Shown: piece after piece, positions 11,870-23,639 of the stretch | Layout of the letters: every line of letters begins with the position of its first letter | How positions within the stretch are numbered: the stretch's first letter is position 1 | From: Gnetum montanum | Taxonomy: Eukaryota; Streptophyta; Gnetopsida; Gnetales; Gnetaceae | Direction: 5' to 3' | NCBI GenBank assembly: GCA_015680685.1 | Contig: MNCI01007731.1 | Span: 257,751-321,750 of the forward strand | DNA: 64,000 nt | The notes under the pieces: model-generated | The model's database searches: none | Told to the model about the DNA's origin: nothing | The model's input: only the letters and a program-made list of their open reading frames with translations | Program-made: the position numbers and the translations under genes

Positions 11870-12890
11870 ATTAGTAGGAAATGTGAAGTTAATAAGAAGT
11901 TGTTAGCTTTGATGTATTACATTGATTCTAGCTTTCAACATTTTCTCTTAGATGGTAAATTTGATCTCTCAAATTTGGCCTAGGCAAACATGGTTGCCTA
12001 CCTAGAGTCTCTTATCCACATTTCTTTGCAGGAGCTTAACATGTCTTAAATCACATGACCCTTTCAAAAATGGGGTATAGATCTTATTAGTGCTATTAGC
12101 CCTCCCTCATTTGCTTAGTACTAATTCATTCAAATTGCTATAGAATACTTCACTAAGTGGATAGAATCTATTCCTTTACATTCCACCAAGTTCCAGTTCA
12201 TCCACTATTTCATCCTTGATCACATAATAACTCACTTCAATGTGCCTTTCCAAATTGTAACTAACAAAAAACCTTAGTTCAAAAGTAATAAGGTAGCTTA
12301 TTTCCATTCCATATACAATATTATTCAATCCTTGTTATCTCCTTTGTATTCTTATTCTAATAGTTAGGTTGAGTCTACCAAGAAAAATCTTATTCACTTT
12401 CTCTGTATCATGGTCAGTAAAACCTAATGGAATTGGCACGTACAAATGTTCTATGCCCTTTGGGTTTACCATACCACTTTTTTTTATAGTTATTAGTCGT
12501 GCTCCCAACCTATGAGTCTATGGAAATCTTACAAGTTAAGCTTTGTATTCCATATCTCCCTATTACTTTACACAATTGGTATTTAGATAAGAACAACAAT
12601 AGCATGCGATATATTGAGTTCAACATTTTTTAAAAAAATTGATAAGCTAGTGTTCATTAAGAAAATATTCAACACCATCACTCCAAATACATTTGAGTTA
12701 GATAAATTTATGAAGGTGATCAAGTGCTTCATCATTTTCTAAACTCTACAGACACAAAGTTCTCTCCCAATCGGCGAAGTTCTTTTGTAGTGGTTTAGTC
12801 TCCACAAAATGATGCCTACATTCTATCTAATCTATAAGGACATTATTTTCTAGATCCTATCAATAGAAGCTACCTAAATCACTACTACAT
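11870..12890 (+). pseudogene. element F integrase and pol C-terminus
   Basis: PFQKWGIDLI at about 12060 is the start of the integrase catalytic core, with the first catalytic Asp intact. It is followed by YFTKWIESIPLH. The second catalytic region reads IVTNKKP where IVTDNGP is expected, so that Asp is lost. Later VESTKKNLIHFL carries the glutamate region. The frame ends with FLDPINRSYLNHYYI and a stop near 12890, matching the usual Tat-like pol end with a PxN...YY tail. Confidence 0.65.
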
Positions 12891-13339
12891 ATAATCATGT
12901 TATAACATTGAACCTATTGGATATTTGAGATCAAACAAGTGTTCTTATAATGACAAGATACATACTATGTCAAGATAACAAGTTTACTCTAAATCCTATT
13001 TTTCTTGCATCATTTTTCATCTATGCATCCTCTCTATCTCATATTCTACTATTTTTCTAGTTATTTTCTTTCTACTTCCATATGCTATCTATCCTATTTT
13101 GCTCTGTACACTTAGTATAACTAGTGAGGTTTTTGAGTTACTAAATATATCATTTCTACATTTGAAAGTGTGATTGAGTGTATTATTAAGTAGGACAAGG
13201 AGGGGTTACTTCGATAATATGCATATGACATCCTTTTTTACCATACAATGTATAGGATTTAGCCATGCCCCACTTTTGTGCCATACCACCATCCTCATGA
13301 TAGATGTATCCTTAAGGTTTTTGAATCATTTAAATTTAG
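12891..13339. other. 3' untranslated region of element F
   Basis: Pyrimidine-rich sequence after the pol stop. A purine run, acaaggagggg at about 13195-13206, looks like a polypurine tract, but no LTR start follows that I can match elsewhere in the window. Confidence 0.35.
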
Positions 13340-13850
13340 TTTAGAAAGATCAAAGTTTGGATGTTGTCCATGCTCATTATTTGTCAAACTTATTTTTTTT
13401 GGTAGAATTTGTTAATTCATCAATGGTTTCTAAGGTTCTTAATATCAATGTTTTCAATAATCATCATGCTTTATTGATTATTCAAAAGTGGACTTCCTTT
13501 CTTAATCTCCTAAATTCTGAAAGGTTCCTTATTTTTTGAATTTTTGAATCTTCCATTGATTTTTGAAAAAGTTAAAAGAGATATTGTATCTCCTATTGGG
13601 CCAATCAAGCATTCTAAAAACCTCATTGTAGCTAGTGGTTTTCATAGAGTTTAATATATGATTGAAGTGGATCTTGATTCACTTAAGTGAGAAATTATTC
13701 TATGTGCTAGTAAAATTGATTATGTGCAAAAGTTTATTTATTATAATCTAAGTCATGTCATCATTATCATTGTGAGGGTCACATGTTTGACTAATGTCCT
13801 TTATGCTGTGAAAAAAGATAATGTAAGCATGTTAGTAACAAGCTACTGTA
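13340..13850 (+). pseudogene. LINE ORF1 (gag-like) fragment
   Basis: The open start (13357-13539) and shifted frames after it give a series resembling plant L1 ORF1 (DUF4283 type). It includes a hydrophobic W-containing stretch (IIQKWTSFLNLL), then SGFHR-like and EVDLDSL-like strings, then YVQKFIYYNLSHV followed by a remnant CCHC knuckle (CEGHMFD) near 13755-13810. In such LINEs ORF1 binds RNA and lies just upstream of the endonuclease/reverse transcriptase ORF2, as here. Stops throughout. Confidence 0.55.
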
Positions 13851-14249
13851 AATGCTACTAAGATTCCTTTTGCTAATGTTAAGATTCTACTTAGTTTTTT
13901 TTCTATAAATCCTATAAATTTTACAATGATTTCTTCTACTGACATTTTAACAATTCATTTCAAGGAAGGTTTTGATGAAATTAGTTTCAAAATATTCTTC
14001 AATGACTAAGGGAAAAAATGTGCTCGTAAGATTTCATAGAATTTTATGGTTAATTCAAATGGTTTTTAAGAATAAAAAACATCAACTAAGTCTATCTATT
14101 AGTGAATATGTGCCAAATCCTTGGAATTTTTAGCATGTTCAAGATATATTAATTACTAATAATTTATTTATATCTATTGGTCAAGATAAAGAGATAATTC
14201 CTTTTGAGAATGTTTATTCTACTGATAGGGTGAGGGCCTCCTCCTTCTC

Positions 14250-15735
14250 TCCACCTTTTGTTGAAATTCTATTGATTGGTTTACTTGGTCCAATCTTCAT
14301 GAAGGTAATAACTAGATTTTTAAAAGACTTAACCAATTTTATTTTTTCAATTATTCTTCTTGATTTTGTGATGGTAAGTTATAGTTCACAAAGATGTAAA
14401 TCTTTTAGACCATTTTCCAATTTCTCTTAATTTGGAATTTGGTATAAAATATCTAGTTTAACATTATAAGATTTTCCATATTTATGCATCTTTATTTCTT
14501 ACTTCTTCTAGAAAAGGTATTTTGACATCTCTGTAAAATATAGAAATGAGACCTCTTAGTAAATTAGGTTGGATTGATTAGTGGTTGCCTACTATATATT
14601 ATGTTCATAATTTTGCCTATTCATTAGGTAAGTAATAAAAGGGAGATTGAGAAAAAAATATATGATAAAATTCAAAAAATTAGCACTTCTTTACATAATG
14701 ATTCCTTTAATATTAATCTTTAACAATGACTTGCTTATGTTCACTCATTCAAAAAAATATGGAATATGTGTAATGCTAAGAGTATTTTCATCAGGAGTCA
14801 TCTCAACTAGTTAAATGTAGAGGGAGAAACATGCAAAGAATTTTTTAAATTCCTAAAAGGTTAAAGTAATTTCCTAATATTGACTTTATGGAACTTGATG
14901 GTCAAATTAGTTTTGATCCTCTTATTATCAATAGTTTTCTTGAAGGATATTTTCAACATGTATTTGTTTCAAATGGTTTTGATTAGATAAATTTTCTTTC
15001 TACTTGTGATCATTTATTTGATATTATTCATGGAAATTGCAACCATCTTCTTTAACAAGATCTATCTTATTATAATTAAAGATGTAGTGTTTATATTGGT
15101 CAATGATAAAAATCCAGGTTTTGATGGAATTCCCATTGAATTTTTTAAAAATCATTGGGATGTTATTGGTATGGACCTTTATTGTGTTTTTATTAAAGCC
15201 ATTTAACAATGTTCTCTTGGTCAAGAGCTAAATATATGAGTCATTAGACTTATTCTTAAGGATGTTGACTTCTCTCACATTGGTAATTAGCACCCTATTA
15301 CTCTTCTAAATTCTATTTATAAAATTTTGGCTTAATATCTTACTAGAATATTGAAACCAAATATTCCTCAATTAATTATTCCAACAAAAATTGGCTTTCT
15401 CAAAGATAGATAAATTCTAGATAATGTTTTGGTAGCTTAATAGGGTATGCAGTGGGCTAAGGATTTTAATCAAGACATTGTTTTTTTTTGAAGCTTTATT
15501 ATGCTAATGCATATGATAGAATTGAATGGAAGTTTATTATTACTTGTCTTCGCAAATATGGTTTTAATGGAAACTTTATTGGGATGGTGGAGCCTCTTTT
15601 TGTAGACACTAATTCACTTGTCACTATAAATGTTAAAATTAATAAGAACTTCAAGCTTGAATGCTCAATTAGGCAAGGTTTTCCTCTTACTCCTTATCTC
15701 TTCATCCTTGTTGCAAATTTTTTATATCATGCCTA
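14250..15735 (+). pseudogene. LINE ORF2: endonuclease end and reverse transcriptase, cut off before the YxDD box
   Basis: Near 14265-14330 a frame reads FTWSNLHEGNN and then KRLNQF, the C-terminal part of an L1 apurinic endonuclease (WSN...RLDRF). About 110 bases later LDHFPISL matches the SDHxPI motif, with S changed to L. Reverse transcriptase follows: DKNPGFDGIPIEFFK at 15100 (finger motif), HPITLLNSIYKILA, then YANAYDRIEWKFI and SIRQGFPLTPYLFILVA. The palm YxDD box should come next, but sequence identity stops near 15735, where element A begins. So the 3' part is missing, not the 5' part. Confidence 0.75.
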
Positions 15736-16660
15736 ATTTTGGAAGAGTTCTTATGGACTTTACTACCCATAAGTTCAACTTGTCTATTTTCATCTAAAAG
15801 ATTCAGATTCAGATTCATTACATGTTCCTTTTGTGCTAAACTCAAATCAAGGTCAAGTTCACTTTCAGTAGCTAAAGTCTGAAGCTCTGCTTAGATCGGA
15901 AGTGTCAATAACTTTCCATAGACTAACTTATGGGGTATACCCTATAGGTAATTTCTAGGATTTTCTATATGCCCATAGAGCATCATTTAATTTCATACTC
16001 CAATCACATCTAAACCTACTAACCGTCCTAGTAAGTATTCTAGTAATTTCACGATTGGTAACTTTAGCTTGACCATTTGCTTGGGGATGATATGGTCTTG
16101 TTAATTTATGGTTGATTCCATGTTGTTTCATGAGTTTATTAAATATATCATTGATGAAGTGGATCCCATTATTTGATATTAGCATTCTATGTACTCCAAA
16201 TCAATTCACCACATGTTGTTGGAAAAACTTAGTAGTTGTTTTTGCTCTACAATCTTTTACTACTACTGTCTCTACGCACTTTGTGCAATAATCCATAGTC
16301 ACAATAATGTATGATTTTTCATTTGGAATCAATTTAATGGATCCCATGAAATCAATTTCCTAAATATCAAAGGGTTCCAATAGTAGTATCCAGCATTGTG
16401 CCCCTTCATGTTTGGCTATAATTTCTTTATCTCTTTGACAATGTTCACATTTTTGGATAAAATTGTGTGCATCTCTGAATAGAGTAGGCTAGAAGTAGCC
16501 TACCATTAGTAATTTAAGTGTTTTTCTACACCCTACAGAATGGCCACCACATGGACCTTGATGTGCATCTTGTAATACCCTTTGCAAGTAGTGATCAGGT
16601 ATACACCATCTAACAAGCCCATATTCGCAAATTTTGTATAGGTTGCCATTTATTTCCATG
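15735..16660 (-). pseudogene. element A integrase
   Basis: Minus-strand frames show the zinc-binding half (KCEHCQRDKE near 16430), the catalytic core with EIDFMGSI, the phrase MLISNNGIHF and HPQANGQAKVTNREI (open part 15955-16185), then the tail ending near 15735 in KIRHD. Two catalytic residues are changed: the second Asp is Asn (SNNG instead of SDNG) and the Glu is Lys (GQAKV instead of GQAEV). Both fit G-to-A/C-to-T transitions. Integrase would insert the element cDNA; this copy cannot. Confidence 0.8.
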
Positions 16661-16929
16661 TATTATTTAGCTTTGTAAAGGAATTATTTATGTTGTTTCT
16701 TATTCTATTCAATAGGAATCTCTTGTGTAGTGTGATATGTTAGGTACTCTATAGTCCATGGCTTTTCTATTGAACTTACAGCCTTTGTTGTTCTAGTGAA
16801 GACTTCCTCATCAGGAAATTGGTCTAATAAGGGTTCTACTCAATTGTCTATGTCCCATTTTAACCTTGATAAATGATCAAATACAAGATTTTTTATTCCT
16901 TTTTATCAATAATTGTGATGTCAAACTCT

Positions 16930-18180
16930 TGAAGAATCACAACCCATCTTATCACTTTGGGACTAGCCATTGGCTTGTTCATTGAAATCAGATGGTGTTA
17001 TGATCTGTGTGGACATAGATTTGGTAATCGAGCACATAATGTCTAAATTTTTCAAGTGCATAAACCATGACCATCAGCTAATTTTTAATTATGGTGTAGT
17101 TTAATTGTGCTCTAGTGATGTTTCTGCTAGCATAGTGTATGTAGTACAATCTCTTTTAATCATCAAGTTGTGTTAGTACTATGCCAAGTGAATAGTTAAA
17201 GGCATCAGTCATGATATGAAAAGGCCTTAACCAATCTAGGGCTTGGAGGATTGATGTATAAACTAACTTTTGTTTCAAAGTTTTGAATGCCTTTTTGGAT
17301 GACTTAATCCACTTAAAAGATGCATCATTCTTTGTGAGTTCTACCATTGGTTTGGCTATTTTTGAGAAGTTTTTGATAAATCTTCTGTAGTATCCTATAT
17401 GGCCCAAAAAGGATCTTACATCTCTTATTGTTTGCGACCTTTGAGTGATATTGTAGATGACTCTAATTGTTTTAGGATCTACCTCTATATCCTTTTGGAA
17501 GATTTTGTGTCCCAATACTATGTCTTCCTAGACAATAAGATGGCTCTTCTACCAATTGAGCTTCAGATTAGTTTGAACACATCTTTTAAGTACTTGCTCC
17601 AACTAGTCTAGGGCTTGTTTGAAATCTAGCTCATATGTGGAGAAATCATCCATGAAAACATTAATACCATTGCCTATTGCTTTTGGAAGATGCTTAAAAC
17701 CAATCTCTGGAAGGCTGCTGATGCATTGCATAGACCAAAAGGAATTTTTCTGTAAGAAAACGTTCCCCATGGACTTGTGAATGTGGTTTTCTTTTGGTAT
17801 TTTGGTGCAATGTATATTTGATTGTATTCATTTTACCCATCTAGAAAATTGTAGCACTCATGTCTTGAAATTGTGTCTAGGACTTGATCAATAGAGGGCA
17901 ATGAAAAATGATCCTTAAATGTGGTTGAGTTCAACAACTAGAAGTCAATGTAGATACACCATTTACCTCCCTTCTTTAGAACTATCACCAAAGGTCTTAC
18001 CCATTCACTATCTACATTTGGATGAATGAATTCTACCTTTAGTAAATTTTCCAATTCTTGCTTGACTACCTCCTTGAGTTTAGGATTAAGTCTTCATTTA
18101 GGTTGGTGTTTTGGTTTGACTATAGGATCAGTGTAGATTCGGTGTTGGCAAATTCATGGATCAATTTTTGTGATCTCATC
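16930..18180 (-). pseudogene. element A reverse transcriptase and RNase H
   Basis: From right to left on the minus strand: a fingers region with SEWVRPLVIVLKKGGKW, then NEYNQIYIAP, PWGTFSYRKIPFGLCNA, and FMDDFS with the catalytic codons at 17645-17653 intact. The open stretch 17156-17515 continues with MGHKIFQKDIEVDPKTI, SFLGHIGYYRRFIKNFSKIA and the start of RNase H (FHIMTDAFNYSLG). RNase H continues to about 16930 with LEKFRHYVL and HTDHNTI. The FMDDFS phrase is typical of Athila-type elements. Stops and at least one frameshift near the palm inactivate it. Confidence 0.85.
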
Positions 18181-18539
18181 ATAACACTATGTGAATGCTA
18201 TGGGTCATCTATTGAGAACTTCTAGTAGTTTCCATTTTTGGTCCTTGTCTAGGTTGGTGTTGATAATTACTAGCTTCTTGTTGCTTAGAAATGTATATTC
18301 TAATGTTAATAGTAGGGCCTTCAATTCTAGTAGTTCTAGTTCCATTGTGTTTGGGATTTCCAAGTTTTCCTAGTCTATTTCTTCCTCTTGATTTTTCTAA
18401 GGGTAAGAGTATATTTTCCTTAATTATTCCAACTTATCTATTTTTTCCATGTAGGTATTGATGATCTATTCTTTTGGTTTCATGTACATATTAGGTTGGG
18501 TTTCTTCACTGTTAATCAGCCATTGGCTGCCCTCTTGTT

Positions 18540-19070
18540 GGCATACAATTTATTTCTACAAATTGATTGCATTCCTTAGTCTCTTTTCATTTAATCGTCT
18601 AAATTATTTGCATGAAATTGCACCTATGATCGTTTTATGTGATACATGGGACCCTTCATCTATGTATGATTTTGACTTCATCTTCCTTGGAAATTTCCAA
18701 GGATAAATCATGAATCCCAAGCTCAACATCTATGGTGCTACGACAACCTCTTCCCATGATAATTAGGAGCTCCCAATTATTTTTCTCCACATGAATTACT
18801 AGAAAATCAGTAGGATAGGACTAGCCATTGATGGTGGTAATCACATCATCCACTTGTCTAAGTGAAACTATGATTGACTATTTTGTGAGCTCATAATGGA
18901 TGTTACTTTTCTTTAGTGGTGGGAGGTTCTAGGCCTAGTACATGTCTTGAGATATCAGATTTACTCTTGATCTAGAATCTAATAGAGCTTTGCATGGTTT
19001 TTGTCCTGTTATTTGGAGATAAGTCAAGGGAATTCCTTGATCAATTCTTTTTTGTGAAAGAGTCCCTACC
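18540..19070 (-). pseudogene. element A protease
   Basis: Minus-strand frame with IPLTYLQI, then LLDSRSRVNLIS around the catalytic Asp (codon at 18977-18979), NLPPLKKSNI, and later FLVIHVEKNN with IIMGRGC and LGIHDLSLEISK. Elements B and E have the same string of motifs, so this is the aspartic protease plus linker. The D-S/T-G triad is altered to D-S-R. Region 18180-18540 is the linker to reverse transcriptase. Confidence 0.75.
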
Positions 19071-19129
19071 TTGATCTAATGGGTTACTATTTGTATGAGC
19101 ATGATAGTTGTGACATTTTAACTTGATGA

Positions 19130-20078
19130 GGTCAGAAGGTTAGTGCATTGGAAAGGACTTGATGTGGATGGGATGGAGTTAGATATGTTCCCCATCTATT
19201 GAGTCTTATCTGGGTTCATTCTAAAGAATGGTCATTTCTTAGATTGAGACTCATAACTAACCTTCCTCTCATGTGTATTACCTACTCTTGTAGCATTTTT
19301 TGGCTAAGGTTGTGATGGTAGGTTCCCATGCATAATAGGAGGTGGCACTAGTAGAATAGGACTAAACTATTGAGTATTAGGTCTAGCTATTGGTGGATGC
19401 ACATATAAGTTGGAATCGATCCTTGGTGATGTCGATCTATGGTATTTTTCTAAACAGTATTATGGGGTTTGAACATTTTCATAATCAGGTGAGACTAGAT
19501 GTTGGACATAGTATCCATAAGGATTAGGTTGTCAATATGGATACTATTGGCATGGGGATGGCATGGCCCATGATTGTGGTTACTACCACTACTAATGGTA
19601 GTGCTCCTACGACTGCGGAAAGGATCCACTAGGATAGTATGTTGGTTGAGGTTGTCATCTATAGTTCCCTAGAGGATAAGATAATCATTTGGGCATTTTA
19701 TTTTGAAAAAATTGTGGGTTAAGTATGCATGCCTTAATTTCTTATACATGTACCATGACTAGATAACATCCCTTAGTATGTTCATATTGGGAGATGGTGC
19801 AACCTTCATCTTCTATGGAGCTCGTGTCTGAGTACCTAGCTATTGAAGCAACTTTGCCCTTTTGTTCGAATTCCTTCTTCTTTTTGTCTCTAAATCTGTT
19901 GAGTGCTTGTTCTACTTTTTCCTCCATAATCTTTAGTGCTACTATACATTGTTCATCTCCCAAATCCCATATATTCGCTACATGTGTTACTACATCGGCA
20001 ACATATTTCTGAATTGGTAGTGTCTCTTTCTAGATGACCTAGTCCAAGGTTTCTTCCTCTTAGGTATCACATACCCAT
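19130..20078 (-). pseudogene. element A gag, C-terminal part
   Basis: The open frame 19742-19963 reads from a helical acidic segment (ALKIMEEKVEQALNRFRDK) to a zinc-finger-like CTISQYEHTKGC. It is followed by a tyrosine/proline/glutamine-rich tail down to 19130 (repeated YPY and YYPSG phrases). The same order occurs in gag of B and E. The finger has lost one cysteine relative to B. The upstream part of this gag is at 51976-52660. Confidence 0.75.
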
Positions 20079-20994
20079 TGATGAGTCATCATTGGTTGGC
20101 TATATCAATGAGGCCTGGTCAATGTAGTTGAATGCATCGACAAGGCCTCATCCATGCATCTTTCCTTGCATCGATGAGGCCCTGTCGATGTAGTGTCTAT
20201 TTATCACCTATAAATACATGCATTCTAGCCACATTTATGGCAATCTAGATTTTAGTAGCAGTGAAGAATCTTGAATTTTTTCCATTTGAAAGTTAGAAGG
20301 TTTTCCTTGAGTGCCTACAATAGGAGTCATTGAGTGTACAAATATTTCTTTGAGCATTTTTGTACCCGAGAACGATAGTGTCTGCAGCAATAAAGATGAG
20401 ATTTTTGATAAACCTTGCAACACTTTGAATAGATTAGCTCTTTTATTTATGCATTCAGTGTTTTCAATTATTTGTTAATTGTTCTTAATTATCTTGAAAA
20501 TATTTTCTAGAAATTAAATTAATGAGGTTATTAAGAAAGATATATTAAATACATAAGTATGATTGCTTTGAGCATAATATCTATTTGCTTGGTAATCCTA
20601 GCAATGTTCTTGGTTGGTATGCCTAGTAGCATAGTGCTTGGTTTCCCAGTAGTGAATACATGGATTCAAGATGTGTATGGAAATTTGGAATGGTTTCTTA
20701 TGTTAGGATTAGTTAAATGATTAGTAGATTAGTTAATCGAATTACTTTTATCCATATTTCAGCACCAATCTATAAACCATAAAAAATTGATAAAAATTGA
20801 ATGCCTTAGTTATACTTAACCATACCATGAATGTCGCAAGTGTAATTGGGAAGATAATGATTGACCTTAAGGCTAGATTCACTTCCTAAAGGGCTAGTGC
20901 ACTAGAAATGATGAAGTCCATGGAATTTGACCAGATTGTGCATGAACACTTGTGATTCATATGGTTGGACATAGGGGCACATCACTGCTCATCA
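20079..20994 (+). repeat. 5' LTR of element B
   Basis: Begins TGATGAG and ends CTCATCA, a perfect 7-bp terminal inverted repeat. Contains a U3 region with repeated catcgatg/aaggcc phrases, a TATAAATA box at about 20209-20216 and an aataaagatgag phrase. It matches 51049-51975 along its length, with frequent substitutions. Length 916 bp. Confidence 0.9.
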
Positions 20995-20995
20995 T

Positions 20996-21013
20996 TGGTT
21001 TCATTACCGAGGA
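20996..21013 (+). other. primer-binding site of element B, tRNA-Asp type, decayed
   Basis: Starts one base after the LTR. It reads TGGTTTCATTACCGAGGA, which matches the tRNA-Asp-type site used by Athila-like elements (TGGCGCCGTTGCCGGGGA) at 12 of 18 positions. Most of the changes are transitions. Element E keeps a better copy at 58445. Confidence 0.65.
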
Positions 21014-21149
21014 CTTTGTTTGTGGAATGTGCACTATTTAGGTCTAAGTGAATATCACTAATAACGTTGTATGAACCTAAAGGTCCATATCATTTCCTCT
21101 ATACATAAAATTATAAAAGCACATTGAAAATTTTATTTTGTTTTGCAAA

Positions 21150-23600
21150 GTGTCTTCTTCTTCTCACAAGCCCAAAGATACTAAACCACTGATCCCACAA
21201 GAATGCAAGGTGGTATAGACTCATCTAGATGAGTTTGTACCAAATTTCACCTTCATCTTACATTAGGATGAATAAATGTGATAGCGTGATATGGAGGGTA
21301 ATGTCATCTTGCCCCTTGATAGATCTATGATTGGAATGATGATTAAAATCCTTAAAAAGTTGGGCATAGTAGATCTTCATGAGGAGTACGTTGTGGATGG
21401 ATATGACACTTGGAAATACTACCCCACTAAAACAAAATGTAAATGAGACAAACGTGAGGAGAAACTCCATGAAGCTATAAAGAGGAAACATTACACTAAC
21501 CCCTTGTTCCTACTAGATCAAGAAGACAATGAAGATCCTCCCTTGAAAGGTTCTCAACATGAAGATTCTCCACCCCTTGCTACTGATGGTCAAGGTGTGA
21601 ACTTGACCCTACAATCAACTATTGATAAACCAGGGTTAGGAAAGAGGGATAGCCAAAGTAGGGACTTGGGTAAACATCACAACAACAAGGGATTTAAGGA
21701 TGGTGATCATAATAAGTGTAAGAGTGGTGGTGGAAAGCATGGTGGCAGTGGTGGTCCACCTTCCTCTTACTTTGATTCTAAAAATTCCTCTCCATTTGAT
21801 GATTCTCATGGAAACCACCATCAAAATAACCATGATGAAGGTGATCAATGAAATGACAATGACTATGAAGGCCACCAAGACTGAAGGGGTGGACAAAACC
21901 ATCATCAACGTGATCAATGTAGTGATGATGATGAACATTTATTAGTGATTTGAAGTATGCTCAACATTGCAAAGATAGTAAAATTCCCAACTAGGCATAT
22001 GAAGGATAGTCAGATCAAGCACCTAGATATGAACAATATCCCAAGATTTGAGGGGGGATATAATTCTGATCCATAGACACACATACAAGCTTTTCAAGAT
22101 TCTTGTGCTCTATAGAACATAAAGAACGAGTGATAGAAACTCAAAATTTTTCCAAGGACATTCATTAAGGAAGCTAAAAGTTTGTACCAGTCCTTATAAC
22201 TAGAATCTATCTAAAGATGGAGTACCATGTTAGAACTATTCAATGACAAATATCAAATGTACTCTACAATGTCTAACCTAAGAAGGAAAATCCAAGGCTA
22301 GAAACAAGGAGCACATGAACCCTTGAATGCTACCTTGAGCCAATACTATTCACGCTTACATAGATGCCCTGGCCATGGTTACTCTTAGAGGGAGCAACTT
22401 TGCTACATCAGAGATGGGCTTAGAGCAAAAACAAGAAGAATCCTTGGGGTGTATGCACAAGGAAGATTGTTTGAAATGAGAGCTCATCAGATCTAAAGGT
22501 TAATTGACTAGTTAGCAAAAGAAGAAGGTGAGATATGAAAAAGGGAGAGTGATAAAGAATATAATAGGAACCCTTTCATTAGAAAATGAGAGGTCTGATT
22601 TTGTGCCGAGGAGGAGTTACCACTTGATGAAGTAGTGAACAGAGAGACCTTGCCCATCCAAAAATCTATTTTTGACATTTTGGCCAAGGTTGACAAGTTA
22701 TGGGACTCATTGAATGAAAAGTTTCAAACCTCTTTAAAGACTGCTGAAGAATCCAAAGAGAAAAATAGTGATTGTAATTGTAGGAGGTAAAAAGAAGCTG
22801 AATGTGCCTACTAAAGAGGTAAGGGCAAAGCTATTGTAGTAGAGGAAGTTGTAGAATCTGACTATGATGATGAAACCAAATGTGAAATTTGTCAATATGA
22901 ACATTCAAAGGGATGTTGCCTTTTGGTGCCACACTTAGAAGATTTTAGAGTGTATGCATTGAATTCTCGCCTAGCATGTAGGCAAGCTCCAAGATGATTG
23001 CCTTATCCTCAAGAAACTTCAAGATAGTTCCACTAGCAACAACAAGCTTACTACCCAAGTGGAACTCCTCCACAACGGTATGAACAATACCCATAGTGGT
23101 ATCCACAACAATTGTGGGGAATGCCACCACTAAGGTAGTAGTACCCTTATAGGAAACTAGATCCATATCGGTACTATGTTTAGTAGCTCATCTCCCCTAG
23201 AAGTTCTGTGGGTCATGCATCATTTCAACCTCATTATTATCTTATAGAGTACCACCAAAAACATTCATCATCTACTTGAGGGAAAAATCCATATCTGTAT
23301 CCTTATCATCCTCCACATGCCTTTGCACCTATACCTTTATCTTCAACTTAGTTACCTCCTACTCCATTCATGCAGGGTGAAATTCCTCCATAGCCGCAAC
23401 AATAAAATGCTACAAGGGTTGTACACTCACAACCAATGTTTCAACCAAGTGGTATGGATAATTGATCAAGGAAATGCCCTTTTCATCAGCCCAGAAGTCC
23501 TATCTAACCCTCACAACCTACTCTAGCTAATCACCTGACATCTTTGGCACCCTCATCCTTTGTGTCAAATACCTTCGAGTGCCCTTCAAACTAATTTTTG
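21150..23600 (+). pseudogene. element B gag
   Basis: By comparison with element E the start should be at 21150, but that codon is GTG here. The open part 21504-21851 is a hydrophilic Gly/His/Asp/Asn-rich linker. Next come HLDMNNIPRFEGGYN near 22030 and LELFNDKYQMYS near 22240, the gag core. A zinc-finger-like CEICQYEHSKGCC lies at 22881-22919, then a YPSGTPP-containing Tyr/Pro-rich tail. The finger spacing is C-x2-C-x3-H-x4-C, slightly shorter than the classic CCHC knuckle. Gag forms the particle and binds RNA. Several stops make it non-functional. Confidence 0.8.
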
Positions 23601-23639
23601 CCTAGGATCCACATTGTAATGCTAACTCATGCTATTTTT

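Larger units (their letters stand above)
9078..12890 (+). mobile_element. element F: decayed Tat-like Ty3/gypsy gag-pol, plus strand
   Basis: Gag, protease, an RNase H/linker zone and integrase follow in the order expected of a Ty3/gypsy element, all on the plus strand and all broken by stops. No LTR pair is recognised. A heat-responsive-looking promoter lies 2.2 kb upstream. The 3' end merges into LINE sequence after 13.3 kb. The reverse transcriptase palm is not recognisable, so it is either deleted or too diverged in 11.3-11.8 kb. Confidence 0.65.
15735..20078 (-). mobile_element. element A, 3' segment: Athila-like Ty3/gypsy, minus strand
   Basis: Read on the minus strand, this holds the gag C-terminus, protease, reverse transcriptase, RNase H and integrase of a Ty3/gypsy element in normal order. 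The gag continues upstream at 51976-52660, on the far side of element B, so B split it. Neither LTR is present: the integrase end stops against the LINE at about 15735 and the gag start stops at about 52660. The proteins resemble those of B and E closely in order and motifs. Confidence 0.85.

Noticed and set aside
21636-21938. Minus-strand open frame opposite element B gag
   Set aside because: It is the complement of the Gly/His/Asp-rich gag linker; its Ile/Met/Val/Thr-rich composition follows from the codons on the other strand.
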